NCBI RefSeq assembly: GCF_003336245.1
Contig: NZ_QPHM01000001.1
Coordinates: 2,670,113-2,734,112, forward strand
DNA: 64,000 nt
From: Haloplanus salinus
GTDB lineage: Archaea > Halobacteriota > Halobacteria > Halobacteriales > Haloferacaceae
Direction: 5' to 3'
Shown here piece by piece: positions 33,067 through 42,288 of this stretch (its first letter is position 1; each line of letters begins with the position of its first letter). A program made the position numbers and the translations under genes. Under the pieces are notes generated by a model. That model did not search any database, was not told the origin of the DNA, and worked only from the letters and a program-made list of their open reading frames with translations.

Positions 33067-34056
33067 ATGGTTACGTTCCTCGCTGGCGGGACGGGAACGC
33101 CGAAGCTCCTCGACGGTGTCGACGCCACGTTCGACCCGACCGAGATCACCGTCGTCGCCAACACCGGCGACGACGTGGCACTCGGCGGCCACCTCGTCTG
33201 TCCCGACCTCGACACCGTCCTCTTTTCGGGCGGTGGCGTCCTCGACCGCAAGACGTGGTGGGGGATCGACGGTGATACGACCGCCACCCACGACGAACTC
33301 GCGCGACTCGCCGACGCCGCCGGCTTCGACGCCGGCCCGCGGTATCTCTCCCCGGACCGACAGACTGCGGGCCGACGCATCGCCCGCTGGCGTCGCTTCT
33401 CCGGCGTCGCGGAGTTCATGGAGATCGGCGACCGCGACCGAGCCGTCCACGTCACGCGAACGAGCCTCCTCGACGAGGGGCTGACGCTGACCGAGGTAAC
33501 CCGCACCCTCGCCGACGCCTTCGGCCTCGACTACACCCTCCTCCCGATGAGCGACGACCCCGTGGCCACCATCGTCCACACCGACGCGGGCGCGATGCAC
33601 TTCCAGGAGTACTGGGTGGCCCGCCGTGCCGACCCGGCCGTCGAGGACGTGGAGTTCCGCGGCTCGGGAGCCGCCGAGCCGACGCCGGCCGTCCGCGACG
33701 CCCTCGACGCTCCGGTCGTGATCGGTCCGTCCAACCCGGTGACGAGCGTCGGCCCCATCCGCGCGCTCCCCGGCGTCGACGACGCCCTCGCCGAGACGAC
33801 CGTCGTCGCCGTCTCCCCGTTCGTCGAGGACGAGGCTTTCTCCGGCCCCGCCGCCGCGCTCATGCGCGGCGTCGGTCTCGACCCCTCGACCGCCGGCGTC
33901 GCCGACGCCTACCCTTTCGTCGACGCGTTCGTCCTCGACTCCGACGACGGTACCGACCTCGACCGTCCGGTCGTCCGCACCGAGACGCTGATCGACGGCC
34001 CCGACGACGCTCGTCGGGTCGTCCGCGCCGTCGCGGACGCCTTCGAGGTGGCCTGA
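33067..34056 (+). CDS. cofD: 2-phospho-L-lactate transferase (coenzyme F420 synthesis)
   Basis: The 329-residue CofD joins a lactyl or phosphoenolpyruvyl phospho-nucleotide to the deazaflavin Fo to form F420-0. It opens with '[19 protein letters not shown]', then '[20 protein letters not shown]' and '[16 protein letters not shown]'. The later '[19 protein letters not shown]' and '[20 protein letters not shown]' are family hallmarks. It heads a four-gene operon: its TGA shares a base with the next ATG (TGATG). Confidence 0.95.
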   Translation: MVTFLAGGTGTPKLLDGVDATFDPTEITVVANTGDDVALGGHLVCPDLDTVLFSGGGVLDRKTWWGIDGDTTATHDELARLADAAGFDAGPRYLSPDRQTAGRRIARWRRFSGVAEFMEIGDRDRAVHVTRTSLLDEGLTLTEVTRTLADAFGLDYTLLPMSDDPVATIVHTDAGAMHFQEYWVARRADPAVEDVEFRGSGAAEPTPAVRDALDAPVVIGPSNPVTSVGPIRALPGVDDALAETTVVAVSPFVEDEAFSGPAAALMRGVGLDPSTAGVADAYPFVDAFVLDSDDGTDLDRPVVRTETLIDGPDDARRVVRAVADAFEVA

Positions 34057-34817
34057 TGCTCGCGCTCGCCAGCCTCAGCGGCGCCGCCGACGCCGACTGG
34101 GCGCGGGCCGGCGCCCCCTACGCCGACCTCGCCGTCCTCGGCGGCATCGCCATCGATTCGGCGTCGCGGGACGCCGCCCGCGAACTCGTCGCCCGCGGGC
34201 GCGAGGAGTTCCTCCCTGACGACCCGCTCGCCTTCGTCGACGCCCAACTCGCCGCCCTCGGCGGCGCGCCGATCCGTGCCGGGATGAACGTCCGGAGCGC
34301 GACGGTCGACCCGATCCGTGAGGCCGCCGCGATCTGTGCCGATCACGACGCAGTTCTGGAGATCAACGCCCACTGTCGGCAGGGCGAACTGTGCGCCGTC
34401 GGCTGTGGCGAGACGCTGCTCCGCGACCGGGACCGACTCGCCACCTACGTCGCCGCCGCCGCTGACGCCGGCGCGACGGTGAGCGTGAAGATGCGTGCCG
34501 AAGTCGACGGGGTGGACCCGTCCGCCACCGCGCGTGCCGTCGCCGACGCGGGTGCGGACGTGATTCACGTCGACGCGATGGACTCCGAGCCCCTGATCGC
34601 CGACGTGGCGGCCGCGGCCGACGCCTTCGTCCTCGCCAACAACGGCGTCCGCGACCGGGCCACGGCCTGGGAGTACCTCGCTTACGGCGCCGACGGCGTC
34701 AGCGTCGGCCGCCCGAGCGACGACCCGACGGTCCTCGAACGGGTCGCCCGCGCGGTGACGGACTGGCGGGGCCACGAGCACCGTGACGCCGACTCCGACG
34801 GGGAGGTGCCGGGATGA
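34056..34817 (+). CDS. dihydrouridine-synthase-like TIM-barrel protein
   Basis: The 253-residue protein looks like a small Dus/dihydropyrimidine dehydrogenase-type FMN barrel. Segments include 'PIRAGMNVRSATVDP', 'LEINAHCRQGELCAVGCGE', 'VSVKMRAEVDGVDP', 'ADVIHVDAMDSE', 'ANNGVRDRAT' and 'GADGVSVGRPSDDP', the last forming the phosphate-binding end of the barrel. It is shorter than true tRNA Dus enzymes and lacks their RNA-binding domain. Its place between cofD and a CitG-like gene suggests a cofactor-related role. Confidence 0.75.
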   Translation: MLALASLSGAADADWARAGAPYADLAVLGGIAIDSASRDAARELVARGREEFLPDDPLAFVDAQLAALGGAPIRAGMNVRSATVDPIREAAAICADHDAVLEINAHCRQGELCAVGCGETLLRDRDRLATYVAAAADAGATVSVKMRAEVDGVDPSATARAVADAGADVIHVDAMDSEPLIADVAAAADAFVLANNGVRDRATAWEYLAYGADGVSVGRPSDDPTVLERVARAVTDWRGHEHRDADSDGEVPG

Positions 34818-35692
34818 GTGGGGAGGAGCCGCGCGCCCCGCGCCCCCACATGTCGCCCGTCGACCACGCCGCACTCGCGCTCACGCTGGAGGTGGCGAGT
34901 ACGCCCAAACCCGGGAACGTGGACCGTCATCGCGACCACGAGGACCTGCGGTTCGAACACTTCCTGGCCGGCGCGGTGGGGGCACGCTCGGGGTTGGAAC
35001 TGGCCGGGACCGTCGGCGACGACCCACCCTCGCTCGGCGACGCCTTCGAACGCGCGGTTCGGGGCATGAGCCAGCAGTCGGGCGGCAACACGCAGTTCGG
35101 CTGTCTGCTCCTGCTCGTCCCCCTCGTCCGCGCCGCGGCGACGGACCGCCTCTCGCCCGACGGGCTCCGGGGGACCACCGCCGCGACGACCGTCGACGAC
35201 GCCGCCGGCTTCTACCGCGCGTTCGAACACGTCGACGTGGCGGTCGACGACCCTCCGGCCGACGCCCCCGACCTGGACGTGCGCCGCGGTGCCGACGCGG
35301 TGCCGACGCTCCGCGACCGTGGCCTCACGCTCGCTGACGTGATGGACCTGAGCGCGGACCGCGACGGCAACGCCGCCGAGTGGTCGAGCGGCTTCGAACG
35401 GGTGTTCGACGCCGCGGAGGGGGTGCTCGACGACGACGGCCCGCTCACCGACCGTCTCGCGCGCGCCTTCCTCGACCTCCTCGCCGAGCGCCCCGACACG
35501 CTCGTCGCCGTCGAACACGGGCGCGAACGGGCCGCGGCCGTGAGCCGCGAGGCCGCCGCAGTGTGCGGTGATCTCGATGCCGCCGAGGACCTGGCCGACC
35601 GCTTCCTCGACGAGGGGATCAACCCCGGAACGACCGCGGACCTCACCGCCGCCGCCGCGTTCGTCGCCCTCGAACGGGGGGTGTCGCTGTGA
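34814..35692 (+). CDS. triphosphoribosyl-dephospho-CoA synthase-like protein (CitG/MdcB family)
   Basis: The 292-residue protein carries the CitG family motifs 'STPKPGNVDRHRDHEDLRFE', 'GGNTQFGCLLLLVPLV' and 'EGINPGTTADLTAAAAFVAL'. Bacterial CitG builds a prosthetic group for citrate or malonate decarboxylase, but no such decarboxylase is present here, and archaeal members occur beside cofactor genes. It probably performs a related nucleotidyl or ribosyl transfer. Its ATG overlaps the upstream gene by 4 nt and its stop overlaps the next. Confidence 0.8.
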   Translation: MSGEEPRAPRPHMSPVDHAALALTLEVASTPKPGNVDRHRDHEDLRFEHFLAGAVGARSGLELAGTVGDDPPSLGDAFERAVRGMSQQSGGNTQFGCLLLLVPLVRAAATDRLSPDGLRGTTAATTVDDAAGFYRAFEHVDVAVDDPPADAPDLDVRRGADAVPTLRDRGLTLADVMDLSADRDGNAAEWSSGFERVFDAAEGVLDDDGPLTDRLARAFLDLLAERPDTLVAVEHGRERAAAVSREAAAVCGDLDAAEDLADRFLDEGINPGTTADLTAAAAFVALERGVSL

Positions 35693-36291
35693 GCGACTCG
35701 GGGTGGCCCGTCTCCCTCCGCGGCGTCACCGAGTCGGTCGTCGCGACGCTCGGCCCGAACGACCGCTGGAATCAGGCGGCGCTCGGCCTCCACGCCCCCG
35801 ACGACGCGGGCGATCCCGTGACCGCGGTGACGTGGGGAAAGACCCGGACCCGCGGCAACTTCGAGCGCCGCGGAGGCGGCGTGATACAGTTCACGACCGA
35901 CCCCCGCGAGTTCGTCGACGCGGCCCTCGACGTGACCGAGACGGCGGAGCCGGTCCGGGACGGCGCCGCCGCGTGGGTCGAGGTGGACGCCCGCCGGATC
36001 GAGGACGGCGAGGACGAGGGGACCGAGTGGGTGCGTTGGGCGCTCACCCCGCAGTCCGCAACCGTCCGCGACCGGCCCGTCCCGGCGATCAACCGCGGGT
36101 TCTACGCCGTCGTCGACGCGACGGTGGCCGCGTCGCGACTGGACGTGCCCGCCTTCGACACCGAGACGCTGCTCGACCGCCTCGACTACTTCGCGGAGAC
36201 GGTCGAGCGCTGTGGCGGGCCGGCGGAGCGCGAGGCGTTCGCGCGGGTCGACGACCTGACTGGGTGGCGCGAACGGAACGAATCGCTTTAG
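35689..36291 (+). CDS. DUF447 family protein
   Basis: The 200-residue protein matches DUF447, a split-barrel flavin-reductase-like family: 'ESVVATLGPNDRWNQAALGL', 'TRGNFERRGGGVIQFTTDPR' and 'PAINRGFYAVVDATVAASRL'. In methylotrophs and methanogens relatives occur with tetrahydromethanopterin genes, but their reaction is not settled. The GTG start overlaps the CitG-like gene by 4 nt. The last residues 'GWRERNESL' end just before the rps17e promoter. Confidence 0.82.
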   Translation: MSDSGWPVSLRGVTESVVATLGPNDRWNQAALGLHAPDDAGDPVTAVTWGKTRTRGNFERRGGGVIQFTTDPREFVDAALDVTETAEPVRDGAAAWVEVDARRIEDGEDEGTEWVRWALTPQSATVRDRPVPAINRGFYAVVDATVAASRLDVPAFDTETLLDRLDYFAETVERCGGPAEREAFARVDDLTGWRERNESL

Positions 36292-36316
36292 TGGCCCAGC
36301 GGCAGAACGTACGAAT

Positions 36317-36511
36317 ATGGCCATCAAACCCAAATACGTCAAACAGCTCGGAGGCATCCTCCTGGAGCGGTATCCGGAGGCGTTCAACACCGACTTCGAG
36401 ACCAACAAGGACAGCGTCACGAAGCTGACGAACGTGGAGTCGAAGGGCGTCCGCAACCGCATCGCGGGCTACATCACGCGCAAGAAATCGAGCGCGGCGG
36501 CCAACGCCTGA
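36317..36511 (+). CDS. rps17e: 30S ribosomal protein S17e
   Basis: The 64-residue protein begins 'MAIKPKYVKQLGGILLERYP' and contains 'DSVTKLTNVESKGVRNRIAG', matching archaeal/eukaryotic S17e. It binds the head of the small ribosomal subunit. Length matches other archaeal S17e. It follows DUF447 by 25 nt and could be read from the same transcript. Confidence 0.95.
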   Translation: MAIKPKYVKQLGGILLERYPEAFNTDFETNKDSVTKLTNVESKGVRNRIAGYITRKKSSAAANA

Positions 36512-36674
36512 TCGGAAGTTCTCCCCGACGATCACTCGCGCCGACGAGTTACGACCGTGCCGTCGGCGCGGACGGTCGCCGATCCGTCGGGAACGGTGCA
36601 GTCGACCGACGCCGCGGGGTGCGCACACGCCGGCTGGACGGGCCGCCGCCGACGGACGGCGCCTCGAGCCGGTG

Positions 36675-36929
36675 TCAGAACCGATCCGTCCGCCCGGCCG
36701 CCGTCCAGGCGTCGGTCGGCGTCGTCTCCGGGACGCGGATCGACCGCCCCTGCAGGCCGTCGACCCGGCCGGCGAAGGCCCACTCCCGCCCCCACCACGT
36801 CCCCTCGTCGTCGCTCGCTTCGGCCGCCGCGGCCGCTGCGGCCGCCGAGGAGGAGACGTGAGCCGCGACGGCGGCGGCGATGGCGGCCGCCTCCGCCTCG
36901 TCGGCGTCGTCGGGAACGTGCAGGTTCAT
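36675..36929 (-). CDS. pccX: propionyl-CoA carboxylase small subunit PccX
   Basis: The 84-residue protein begins '[20 protein letters not shown]' and has a run of eight Ala ('[13 protein letters not shown]') before '[17 protein letters not shown]'. It matches the small third subunit that follows pccB in haloarchaea and is needed for the PccABX complex characterised in Haloferax mediterranei. Its ATG overlaps the pccB stop by 4 nt (ATGA), so the two are coupled. Confidence 0.82.
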   Translation of the reverse strand: MNLHVPDDADEAEAAAIAAAVAAHVSSSAAAAAAAAEASDDEGTWWGREWAFAGRVDGLQGRSIRVPETTPTDAWTAAGRTDRF

Positions 36930-38476
36930 ATCGGGATGTTTCCGTGTTTCTTCTCCGGATTCCGCTCGCGTTTCGTCTTGAGCATGTCTAAGTCGTCGAC
37001 GAGGCGCGCACGGGTGTCCTGTGGCTCGATCACGTCGTCGATGAACCCACGGTCGGCGGCGGTGTACGGGTTGGCGAACTCCTCGCGGTACTCCTCGACG
37101 AGGTCCGCACGCCGGGCGTCGGGGTCGTCCGCGTCCGCCAGTTCGCCGCTGTAGAGGACGTTCACGGCGCCTTCCGGCCCCATGACGGCGAGTTCGGCGG
37201 TCGGCCACGCGTAGTTCACGTCGGCGCCGAGATGTTTCGACGCCATGACGCAGTAGGCACCGCCGTAGGCCTTCCGGGTGATGACGGTCAGGAGTGGCAC
37301 CGTCGCCTCGGAGTACGCGTAGAGCAGTTTCGCGCCGTGGCGGATGATTCCCCGATGCTCTTGCTCAGTCCCGGGCATGTAGCCGGGCACGTCGACGAAC
37401 GTGAGGATGGGGACGTTGAAGGCATCACAGAAGCGGACGAACCGCGAGGCCTTCATGCTCGCGTCGACGGTCAGCGTCCCGGCGTTCGACCGGGGCTGGT
37501 TGGCGACGACGCCGACCGAGTGGCCGTCGAGGCGCCCGAAGCCGACGACGACGTTTGTTGCCCAACTGTCGTGGACCTCGAAGAAGGAGCCCTCGTCGAC
37601 GGTGCCGCCGATCACGTCGGTCATGTCGTACGGCTTCTGGGGCTGATCGGGGACGACCGTCTTCAGTTCCTCTGCCGACCGCCGGGGGTCGTCCCACGGG
37701 TCGACCCGTGGCGGGTCCTCGACGTTGTTCTGCGGGAGATAGGAGAGGAGGCGCCGGATGTTGTCCAGTGCCGTCTCCTCGTCCTCGAAGGCGCGGTGAG
37801 CGACGCCGGTGCGGGAGGCGTGGGTGGTCGCCCCGCCGAGTTCCTCAAAGCTCACCTCCTCGCCCGTGACCGTTTTGATCACGTCCGGGCCGGTGATGAA
37901 CATGTGGCTCGTGTCCTTCACCATGAAGATGAAGTCGGTGATGGCGGGCGAGTAGACGGCGCCGCCGGCACAGGGACCCATGATCCCCGAAATCTGGGGG
38001 ACGACGCCGCTGGCCTGTTCGTTTCGGTGGAAGATGTCGGTAAAGCCAGCGAGGCTCCGGACCCCTTCCTGGATGCGCGCGCCCGCCGAGTCGTTGAGGC
38101 CGACGATGGGCGCGCCCACGTCCATCGCCTTGTCCATCACCTTACAGATCTTCTGGGACATCACCTCGCCGAGCGAGCCGCCGAAGACGGTGAAGTCGTG
38201 GGCGAAGACGAACGTCTTCCGGCCGTTCACCTCGCCGTACCCCGTCACCACGCCGTCGCCGGGGAGTTTTCGCTCCTCCATACCGAACTTGCTGGTCCGA
38301 TGGGTACGGAACTGGTCGAACTCGCGGAAGGTCCCGTCGTCGAGGAAGTAGTCGACCCGCTCCCGGGCGGTCATCTTCCCTTTCGAGTGCTGGGACTCGA
38401 TCCGGTCTTCGCCCCCACCGAGGAGCGCCCGCTCCCGCTTCTCCCGGAGCTCCTCGATCCGATCTTCCATGGTCAT
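36926..38476 (-). CDS. pccB: propionyl-CoA (acyl-CoA) carboxylase carboxyltransferase subunit
   Basis: The 516-residue carboxyltransferase has '[20 protein letters not shown]', '[19 protein letters not shown]', '[20 protein letters not shown]' and '[20 protein letters not shown]', with the end '[15 protein letters not shown]' typical of PccB. It transfers carboxyl from carboxybiotin to propionyl- or acetyl-CoA. The biotin carboxylase/BCCP subunit (PccA) is not in the window. The start was placed at '[10 protein letters not shown]'. It is co-transcribed with pccX. Confidence 0.93.
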   Translation of the reverse strand: MTMEDRIEELREKRERALLGGGEDRIESQHSKGKMTARERVDYFLDDGTFREFDQFRTHRTSKFGMEERKLPGDGVVTGYGEVNGRKTFVFAHDFTVFGGSLGEVMSQKICKVMDKAMDVGAPIVGLNDSAGARIQEGVRSLAGFTDIFHRNEQASGVVPQISGIMGPCAGGAVYSPAITDFIFMVKDTSHMFITGPDVIKTVTGEEVSFEELGGATTHASRTGVAHRAFEDEETALDNIRRLLSYLPQNNVEDPPRVDPWDDPRRSAEELKTVVPDQPQKPYDMTDVIGGTVDEGSFFEVHDSWATNVVVGFGRLDGHSVGVVANQPRSNAGTLTVDASMKASRFVRFCDAFNVPILTFVDVPGYMPGTEQEHRGIIRHGAKLLYAYSEATVPLLTVITRKAYGGAYCVMASKHLGADVNYAWPTAELAVMGPEGAVNVLYSGELADADDPDARRADLVEEYREEFANPYTAADRGFIDDVIEPQDTRARLVDDLDMLKTKRERNPEKKHGNIPI

Positions 38477-38539
38477 GGGCGACCACCTTTCATTATGCAC
38501 TAAAGGTTCGAGGACTGGCAAAAGGATTCCGCCGCGGAA

Positions 38540-39949
38540 TCAGACCGTCGCCCGCTGTCGCAGTCCGACGAGTACGGCGGCGACGGCGACGACGGCGGCG
38601 CCGACGGTCGGCCAGAACCCCAGTCGGCCGTCGACCCCCGCCGTCGTCAGCAGCGTGAAGGTGAGGAAGACGGGGATGACGACGCCGACGGCGAACAGCC
38701 ACGGCGTCGCCAGCCGGGTCGCGGCCGATCCGGCGCCGGTGACGTACTCCGCCACCGCGTCGCGACCGAGCACCCACCCGGCGAAGAGGAGAAAGGCGAG
38801 GAGGCCACCGGTGAGCAGGAAGTCGACCAGCGTGCCGGAGACGAAATCGAACAGCCCGGGTTGGAACGCGGTGACCGTCCCCGTCGCCGCGATGAGCGTG
38901 AGGAGCGTTCCCACGGCCCGCCGGCGCGACCAGCCGACTTCGTCGACGAGAACGGCGACCGGAATTTCGAGCATGCTGATCGAACTCGACAGCGCGGCGA
39001 AGGCGACGACGCCGAAAAACAGGATCGAAAGCGCCTCCCCGCCGGGGAGGGCGCCAAACGCGCCCGCGATGCCGACGAAGAGCGTGCCCGGCCCGCCGCT
39101 TCCGGGATCGATGCCCTGCGAGAACAGGAGCGGGAAGACGACCAGCCCGGCGAGAATCCCGACGCCCGTGTTGAGCAGGGCGATGACCGAGCCGTCGAAC
39201 GGGAGCGACCGGTCCTCGTCGATGTAGGAGGCGTAAGTGATCATGGTGCCGGCGCCGACCGAGAGGGTAAAGAGCGCCTGGCCGGCCGCCGGGCCGAGGA
39301 TCGAGAAGAAGTTCGTGCGGATGGTCTCGAAGTCGAAGGTGAGAAAGAAGTCGTACCCGGCGCCCGCACCCGACCGTGTGGAGACCCAGACGGCCATCCC
39401 CACGAGGAGGGCGAGGACGGCGGGCATCATCACCTTCGTCCCCAGTTCGATGCCGCGGCGCACGCCCCCGAGGACGATCAGGCCGGTGAGCGCGAGAAAG
39501 AGGAGGTGATAGCCCGCGGCGCCGACGCCGAAGGAGATGCTCCCGAAGTACGCGCCCGGGTCGGCGAGGTAGGCCGCACCGCCGGTGAAGGGACCGGCTA
39601 ACGAGACCAGCAGATAGCGCAGGATCCAGCCGCCGACGACGCTGTAAAATGAGAGGAGCGCGACGCCCGTAATCGCGGAGATGCCGCCGACGGTGGCCCA
39701 GACCCGCGACCCGGAGAGGTTTCGAAGCGCGCCGACCGGGTTCCGGCGCGCCCGCCGGCCGATCACGAACTCGCCGAGGAGGCCGGGGACGCCGACGCCC
39801 AGAACGACGATCAGATACACCAGCAGGAAGGCGCTCCCGCCGTTCTCCGCGGTCATCCACGGGAACCGCCAGATGTTTCCGAGACCGACGGCGCTCCCGG
39901 CGGCGGCGAGGATGAAGCCCGTCCGCGTCGCCCACGTCTCTCGTGTCAT
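38540..39949 (-). CDS. NSS family sodium-dependent transporter (copy 1)
   Basis: The 469-residue protein is a neurotransmitter:sodium symporter-type (SNF) transporter with about 12 helices. It begins 'MTRETWATRTGFILAAAGSA' and continues 'VGLGNIWRFPWMTAENGGSA', the unwound TM1/Na+-site motif. TM6 appears in 'QALFTLSVGAGTMITYASYI'. Substrates of haloarchaeal NSS are probably amino acids but are untested. It is a tandem paralogue of 40013-41356, 63 nt upstream on the same strand. Confidence 0.9.
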   Translation of the reverse strand: MTRETWATRTGFILAAAGSAVGLGNIWRFPWMTAENGGSAFLLVYLIVVLGVGVPGLLGEFVIGRRARRNPVGALRNLSGSRVWATVGGISAITGVALLSFYSVVGGWILRYLLVSLAGPFTGGAAYLADPGAYFGSISFGVGAAGYHLLFLALTGLIVLGGVRRGIELGTKVMMPAVLALLVGMAVWVSTRSGAGAGYDFFLTFDFETIRTNFFSILGPAAGQALFTLSVGAGTMITYASYIDEDRSLPFDGSVIALLNTGVGILAGLVVFPLLFSQGIDPGSGGPGTLFVGIAGAFGALPGGEALSILFFGVVAFAALSSSISMLEIPVAVLVDEVGWSRRRAVGTLLTLIAATGTVTAFQPGLFDFVSGTLVDFLLTGGLLAFLLFAGWVLGRDAVAEYVTGAGSAATRLATPWLFAVGVVIPVFLTFTLLTTAGVDGRLGFWPTVGAAVVAVAAVLVGLRQRATV

Positions 39950-40012
39950 CGTTTCCCGGTCGGCGAACGCGGCTCAAGTGGGTTTCGAGTCGGCCGCAGT
40001 CCCTCGGTGAGC

Positions 40013-41356
40013 CTACACGATGGCCTCGGCGAGCAACCCCGCGCGGACGGCGAGGCTCTGCAGGCCGAGCAGAAGCGTCACCAGGACGCCGAACGGCACG
40101 ACGGTGCGGACGAACCAGAGCCACGCGACGGCGCCCGACTCGCTCAGACCGGTGCCACGTCGGAGTTCGGCGACGGCGTCGCCCGCGTCGACCCATCCGA
40201 CGAACAAGAGCAGGGCAAGCACCGAGAGCGGGAGCAGGAGGTTGTACGCGACGGCGTTGTACCAGCCGAGGATCGGCACGCCGAACGCGCTCGGAACCCC
40301 GAGGAGGAAGATGCCGAGGCCGAGGGCGACGGCGAGCGTCGAGCGCGACCGGTCGGTGTTGTCGACGAGGTACGACGTGACGACTTCGAGCAGGCTGATC
40401 GCCGAGGAGAGCGCGGCCAAGAGGAGGACGACGAAGAAGGCGACGCCGAGGACCCGACCCGCGGGGAGCTGTGCGAACGCGCCGGCGAGCGTGATGAACG
40501 CCGCGCCGAGGCCGCCGCTCCCGGGGTCGATGCCGAGCGAGAAGAGGATGGGGAAGACCACCAGCCCCGCCAGCAGGCCGACGAACGTGTTGAGAACGAC
40601 GATGGTCGCGCCGTCGGTCGGCAGGGAGTCGTCGCGGCCGAGATAGGAGGCGTAGGTGATCATCGCGCCCATCCCGAGCGAGAGGGTGAAGAAGGCTTGG
40701 CCGACGGCGGCAGGAAGGATCGAGCCGACGTTCGCGGTCAGCGTCCCGATGTCGGGCGAGAGGTAGTACGCGTAGCCGGCGGCGCCCCCGTCCAACGTTC
40801 CGGCCCAGACGGCCAGACCACCGAGGAGGAGGACGATGCTCGGCACCATCAGTTTGGTCGAGCGCTCGATGCCGTCGGTGACGCCGAAGGCGACGACGCC
40901 GACGGTCAGGGCCATGAAGACGGCGTGGAAGCCGACCGCCTCGGGACCGGCGGCGATGGCGCCGAAGTACGCTTCCGACCCGTCGAAGTACGCGCCGGTG
41001 GCGCTCCCGAGGACGTACCGAATCACCCAGCCGCCGACGACGCTGTAAAACGAGAGGATCCAGAACGCCGAGACGGTGCCGAGGACGCCGACGACTTTCC
41101 AGTTCCGGTGACCGAGGCGGGCGAAGGCGTCGATGGGGTTGCGCTCGGCCCGCCGGCCGACCACGAACTCGGAGAGCATTGCGGGGAAGCCGATCAGGAA
41201 GACGGCGAGAAGGTAGACGACGATGAACGCCGCGCCGCCGTTCGCACCCGTCTGGAACGGGAACTGCCAGACGTTGCCGAGGCCGACGGCGCTCCCGACG
41301 GCCGCGAGGATGAACCCGAGGCGCGTCGCCCACGTCTCGCGCTGTTGCTGTGCCAT
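40013..41356 (-). CDS. NSS family sodium-dependent transporter (copy 2)
   Basis: The 447-residue protein matches its downstream neighbour along its length: 'RETWATRLGFILAAVGSA', 'VGLGNVWQFPFQTGANGGAA', 'QAFFTLSLGMGAMITYASYL'. The TM1 motif reads NVWQFPF here and NIWRFPW in the other copy, a difference in the substrate/ion site region. About 11-12 helices are visible. The start 'MAQQQRETWA' was chosen because upstream residues are Arg/Pro-rich. The pair probably arose by tandem duplication. Confidence 0.9.
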   Translation of the reverse strand: MAQQQRETWATRLGFILAAVGSAVGLGNVWQFPFQTGANGGAAFIVVYLLAVFLIGFPAMLSEFVVGRRAERNPIDAFARLGHRNWKVVGVLGTVSAFWILSFYSVVGGWVIRYVLGSATGAYFDGSEAYFGAIAAGPEAVGFHAVFMALTVGVVAFGVTDGIERSTKLMVPSIVLLLGGLAVWAGTLDGGAAGYAYYLSPDIGTLTANVGSILPAAVGQAFFTLSLGMGAMITYASYLGRDDSLPTDGATIVVLNTFVGLLAGLVVFPILFSLGIDPGSGGLGAAFITLAGAFAQLPAGRVLGVAFFVVLLLAALSSAISLLEVVTSYLVDNTDRSRSTLAVALGLGIFLLGVPSAFGVPILGWYNAVAYNLLLPLSVLALLLFVGWVDAGDAVAELRRGTGLSESGAVAWLWFVRTVVPFGVLVTLLLGLQSLAVRAGLLAEAIV

Positions 41357-41586
41357 AGGCCGGCTACCTCCACCCCGAAAAAAAGGGTCACGATCCGGCC
41401 GCCGGCGTGGGGATCGGCGCCGTGGCACACGATTTCATCGGGCGACCCGCCGGGACGGTCCTCGTTTCCGACTCCCACGCCTTCCCCGGCCACGCACGAA
41501 CCGACTCCGACTCCACTGGCCGACACCCGTCGACACGGCGCCCGTTCTGGCGTACGCTTATCCGATCGCCACCCCATAAGACGAAC

Positions 41587-42288
41587 ATGGATGCTTCGTT
41601 CGACTTCACCGGCGACGTGGCGCTCGTAACGGGAGCCTGTGGCGCGCTCGGGAGCGCCGTCGCGACGGCCTTCGCCGACGCGGGAGCGACGGTCTGTGGC
41701 ACCGATATCGTCTCGCCCGACGACGAGGACGCACAGGTCGACCCGGCGGTCATCGACTACTATCGGGGCGACTTCACCGACGAGACGGACGTGGAACGGG
41801 TCGTCGACGCGGTGGTCGACGATCACGGCCAATTGGACGCGCTCGTCAACGTCGCGGGAACGTGGCGGGGCGGCGACCCCATCCACGAGACGGACGCCGA
41901 CCTGTTCGACTTCCTCTTCGACGTGAACCTGAAGACCATGTTCCTCGCCTCGAAACACGCCCTTCCCCACCTGCAGGAGACGGAAGGGGCCGTCGTCTCG
42001 GTGTCCGCCCAGTCGTCGCTGGAGGGTGGCGAGGGCGACGGGGTCTACCGGGCGAGCAAGGCCGGCGTGCGCCTCCTGACCGAGACCATCGCCGCGGAGA
42101 ACTTGGGAACGGTGCGGGCCAACGCCGTCATGCCGAGCGTCATCGACACGCCGATGAACCGCGAGATGATGAGTTACGACGAGTCGTGGGTGGACCCCGC
42201 CGACATCGCCGCCGTCGTGCTGTTCCTCTGTTCCGACGCCGCCACGGTAACCAGCGGGGCCGCGGTGCCCGTCTACGGCGAGGCCTAG
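41587..42288 (+). CDS. short-chain dehydrogenase/reductase
   Basis: The 233-residue classical SDR has the cofactor motif 'ALVTGACGALGSAVATAFAD', the 'LVNVAGTW' strand, the catalytic Ser in 'VVSVSAQSSLEGGEG' and 'YRASK' (YxxxK). The Asp after the second strand ('GTDIVSPDD') suggests NAD+ preference. The C-terminal 'VLFLCSDAATVTSGAAVPVY' is typical of FabG-like members. The substrate is unknown. Its stop overlaps that of the convergent quinone reductase gene. Confidence 0.87.
   Translation: MDASFDFTGDVALVTGACGALGSAVATAFADAGATVCGTDIVSPDDEDAQVDPAVIDYYRGDFTDETDVERVVDAVVDDHGQLDALVNVAGTWRGGDPIHETDADLFDFLFDVNLKTMFLASKHALPHLQETEGAVVSVSAQSSLEGGEGDGVYRASKAGVRLLTETIAAENLGTVRANAVMPSVIDTPMNREMMSYDESWVDPADIAAVVLFLCSDAATVTSGAAVPVYGEA

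Noticed and set aside
34814-35692. CitG-like gene as part of a citrate or malonate decarboxylase system
   Set aside because: No decarboxylase subunits or acyl carrier protein genes are nearby; the operon partners are CofD, a Dus-like barrel and DUF447.
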